This document shows positions 62,138-64,000 of a DNA stretch of 64,000 nt, piece by piece. The position numbers were made by a program, and so were the translations under genes. Origin of the DNA: Ilex aquifolium (Eukaryota > Streptophyta > Magnoliopsida > Aquifoliales > Aquifoliaceae); NCBI GenBank assembly GCA_951799425.1, contig OX637406.1:28390390-28454389 (forward strand), given 5' to 3'. The stretch's first letter is position 1, and each line of letters opens with the position of its first letter. The notes beneath the pieces were generated by a model. The model searched no databases, was not told the origin of the DNA, and saw only the letters and a program-made list of their open reading frames with translations.

Positions 62138-64000
62138 AGTGCCACTTAAATTTGTTAAGCGGGTAGTAGTTTTTAATATTGAGGTGGGCATTGTTGTATA
62201 TTTGAAAATTTTCCTCCGTAAGAGCCTAGCAAAATGAGGCTGTGAATTTATTCATTTTCTTTTTTTCCTTTTCGAATGCATCTCACGTCACACTGGAAAT
62301 CGTTCACAACCATGGATGCCGAGTATATTTATCATTTTTTATGATTATTATCCTTTTAAAATCCTTACTTTTATGTCATTGTCTTCCTCTTTCTTTTTCT
62401 TATAGGTATGCATGTAGTGGATTTCTTTTTTTGGTTTCTGTTTCAAATTCGTTCTCCAAATTACTGCGAGTGTGGTGTAGAGACGAGAACTAAGCAAACT
62501 TAAATTAAATTCTCAAAATACCTTTACTTAAATTTCCTCCATATTGCTGAACTATGGGACTATTTCAATTTTCAATGGTTATGGAGGTTATTCTAGAATA
62601 CATCAAATATGTTTCGTGCTCCTATGCCTGCAGACAGTGATGCATAAGTGTGATAGAAGCCACCTGATAGTAACTTTAAGAACACAAGTGGTAGCTCAAG
62701 AGCTCTGAATCTGTGCTTTCCTAAACCTTGATTATCATGCCTGACCCAAGTTTCTGCTTCTACCTCATATAATTCTACGTAGATCTCTCTGTTCTTAGGG
62801 GTGTGAGAAGTAGTCTTTGTCTCACTACAGCAAATGGGCTTCTCTTGTGCTGTCTCTTATGTTCTGTTTGGTAGAAAGGATGGAAAGTAGGAGAGATGGA
62901 AAATATGAGGGATACATTTTCTATCCTTCAAGGAAGGAAAGTATGAATGATACATTTTTTTTCCTTTGTATTTGGTAGGATGGATGAAAAATAAAAATGA
63001 TTAATTTTTTTGGTGTTTAGTAAGATGGAAAATATATATATTATTTTAAAAAAATATATATTTTTAATTTAAAAAAAAATATATAAATACATATTTTATC
63101 ATTGTATTTATAAATGAAATTAATGTATACATAATATATGTATGTATATATCAAATGATATATAGACAAATAAGATACATTTCGACATAAATAATTGACT
63201 TTTCATTCATTTTTTTTTCAATTTTGGAGAGATTGATTTTGGTGAGTCTGAAGGAAAGTCTATTCATCTATTTTTTTGTCATTCCTATTTTCTTTCCTTA
63301 CTAAATATGATGTTTTATTTATTCTTCTAACTTTCTATCTTTTTAACTTTTCATCCTTTCATTTTTTCATCGTAACATACGAATGTTGGACATAATGGAT
63401 TAGATTGTGCACACATCTGTGTTGTATGTGGAATATTTTGACTCAGTTTTAATTTCAATTTTATTTTTCATAATTTTGTTAAAGTGATCAAATAAATACA
63501 AAGCAAATATATACACGTCAATCACAGAAGTAAACCTATTATCTAATTCTTTTATCTGGACTGAGGATCTCTATTTTTTTTTTTCTATTAAAGTTTTGAG
63601 ACGTTATTTTCTCATGAAACTCTACTTCATAAGAGTTTAGAACTTTTCTCATGAAATTAGTAATTTGACAAATTTCTTTCCGTAACATCATCGTGATGGT
63701 GAACGTATATCTTAGGGTGAATTGCAAATCACACCCTTAAAGTATTGATGCGGTTCCTATTTGGTTCATAGAGTTTCGATTTGCTAAATTTAGTCTTTAA
63801 AGTGTTGATTTTGTTTTCATGAGAGACTTTTGTTCATATTCATTACAAACACCAAATGGCCAGTCAAATTTAGAGAGACATTTTCGTCTAACTTTCTCAT
63901 TGCCTTTACCTAACATTCTAACCATAGTTATATTATTGACTCTTATCCTTAACTTATATCTAACGAGTCAAGGAGTATTTTGTTAACTCATTTATAATAA
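62138..64000. other. TAD3 downstream region
   Basis: AT-rich. The TAD3 3' untranslated region must start here, but no clear poly(A) signal stands out. At 62858-63390 there is a possible decayed MITE (TATGTTCTGTTTGGTAG at the left, weakly mirrored at the right). Near 63714 a MITE-like left end (AGGGTGAATTGCAAATCACA) begins, with no right end in the window. No further gene is supported. Confidence 0.45.

Noticed and set aside
62858-63390. MITE bounded by TATGTTCTGTTTGG-like ends
   Set aside because: The inverted similarity is weak and no target duplication was found.

Overview
The window is nuclear DNA of a flowering plant, most likely a woody eudicot. The signs are GT-AG introns of up to 17 kb, plant-type LTR retrotransposons of several lineages, many small inverted-repeat DNA transposons, CT/GA-rich microsatellites, and host gene pieces whose closest remembered relatives are plant proteins. 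The species cannot be named from the sequence.

Only one host gene looks complete. It is TAD3 (ADAT3-like), the non-catalytic subunit of the tRNA adenosine-34 deaminase, on the + strand from 27537 to 62137. Its eight coding exons join in phase through GT-AG introns to give 429 residues, yet they make up only 1.29 kb of a 34.6 kb gene. The rest is intron: 9.5 kb (intron 2), 3.0 kb, 2.1 kb and 17.1 kb (intron 5), filled with transposons.

Layout, left to right. 1-3169 is the 3' end of a Tat-lineage Ty3/gypsy element, with its antisense extra gene and 3' LTR. 4.4-5.0 kb holds a 75-bp tandem duplication and a PPR gene fragment. 6472-11016 is a second, shortened Tat-type element in the opposite orientation, with an antisense gene, an 84-bp minisatellite, an integrase tail, gag and an LTR. 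11522-12597 is a broken BEL1-like homeobox gene fragment. 13223-14761 is a candidate inverted-repeat element carrying exon 1 of the splicing factor gene SF3B4. 15279-22490 is an old chromovirus with both LTRs, target duplication TAGTC and a small DNA transposon in gag. 22.5-27.5 kb is intergenic.

Inside TAD3, intron 2 holds an L1-type LINE remnant, a small TIR element and a Copia fossil. Introns 3 and 4 hold unclassified repeat DNA and RTE-type LINE tails. Intron 5 holds a MULE-type MITE, a young and apparently whole Copia element (44291-49783, LTRs identical by eye, target duplication GAGCC) and a much older Copia fossil (about 51461-59319). At least six smaller DNA transposons have landed in that fossil, one of them inside another.

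The story is mainly one of genome architecture: a compact essential tRNA-editing gene stretched more than 25-fold by nested insertions while its reading frame and splice sites stay intact, next to a cluster of host gene fragments. No bacterial-style operon, CRISPR array, tRNA or rRNA gene was seen.
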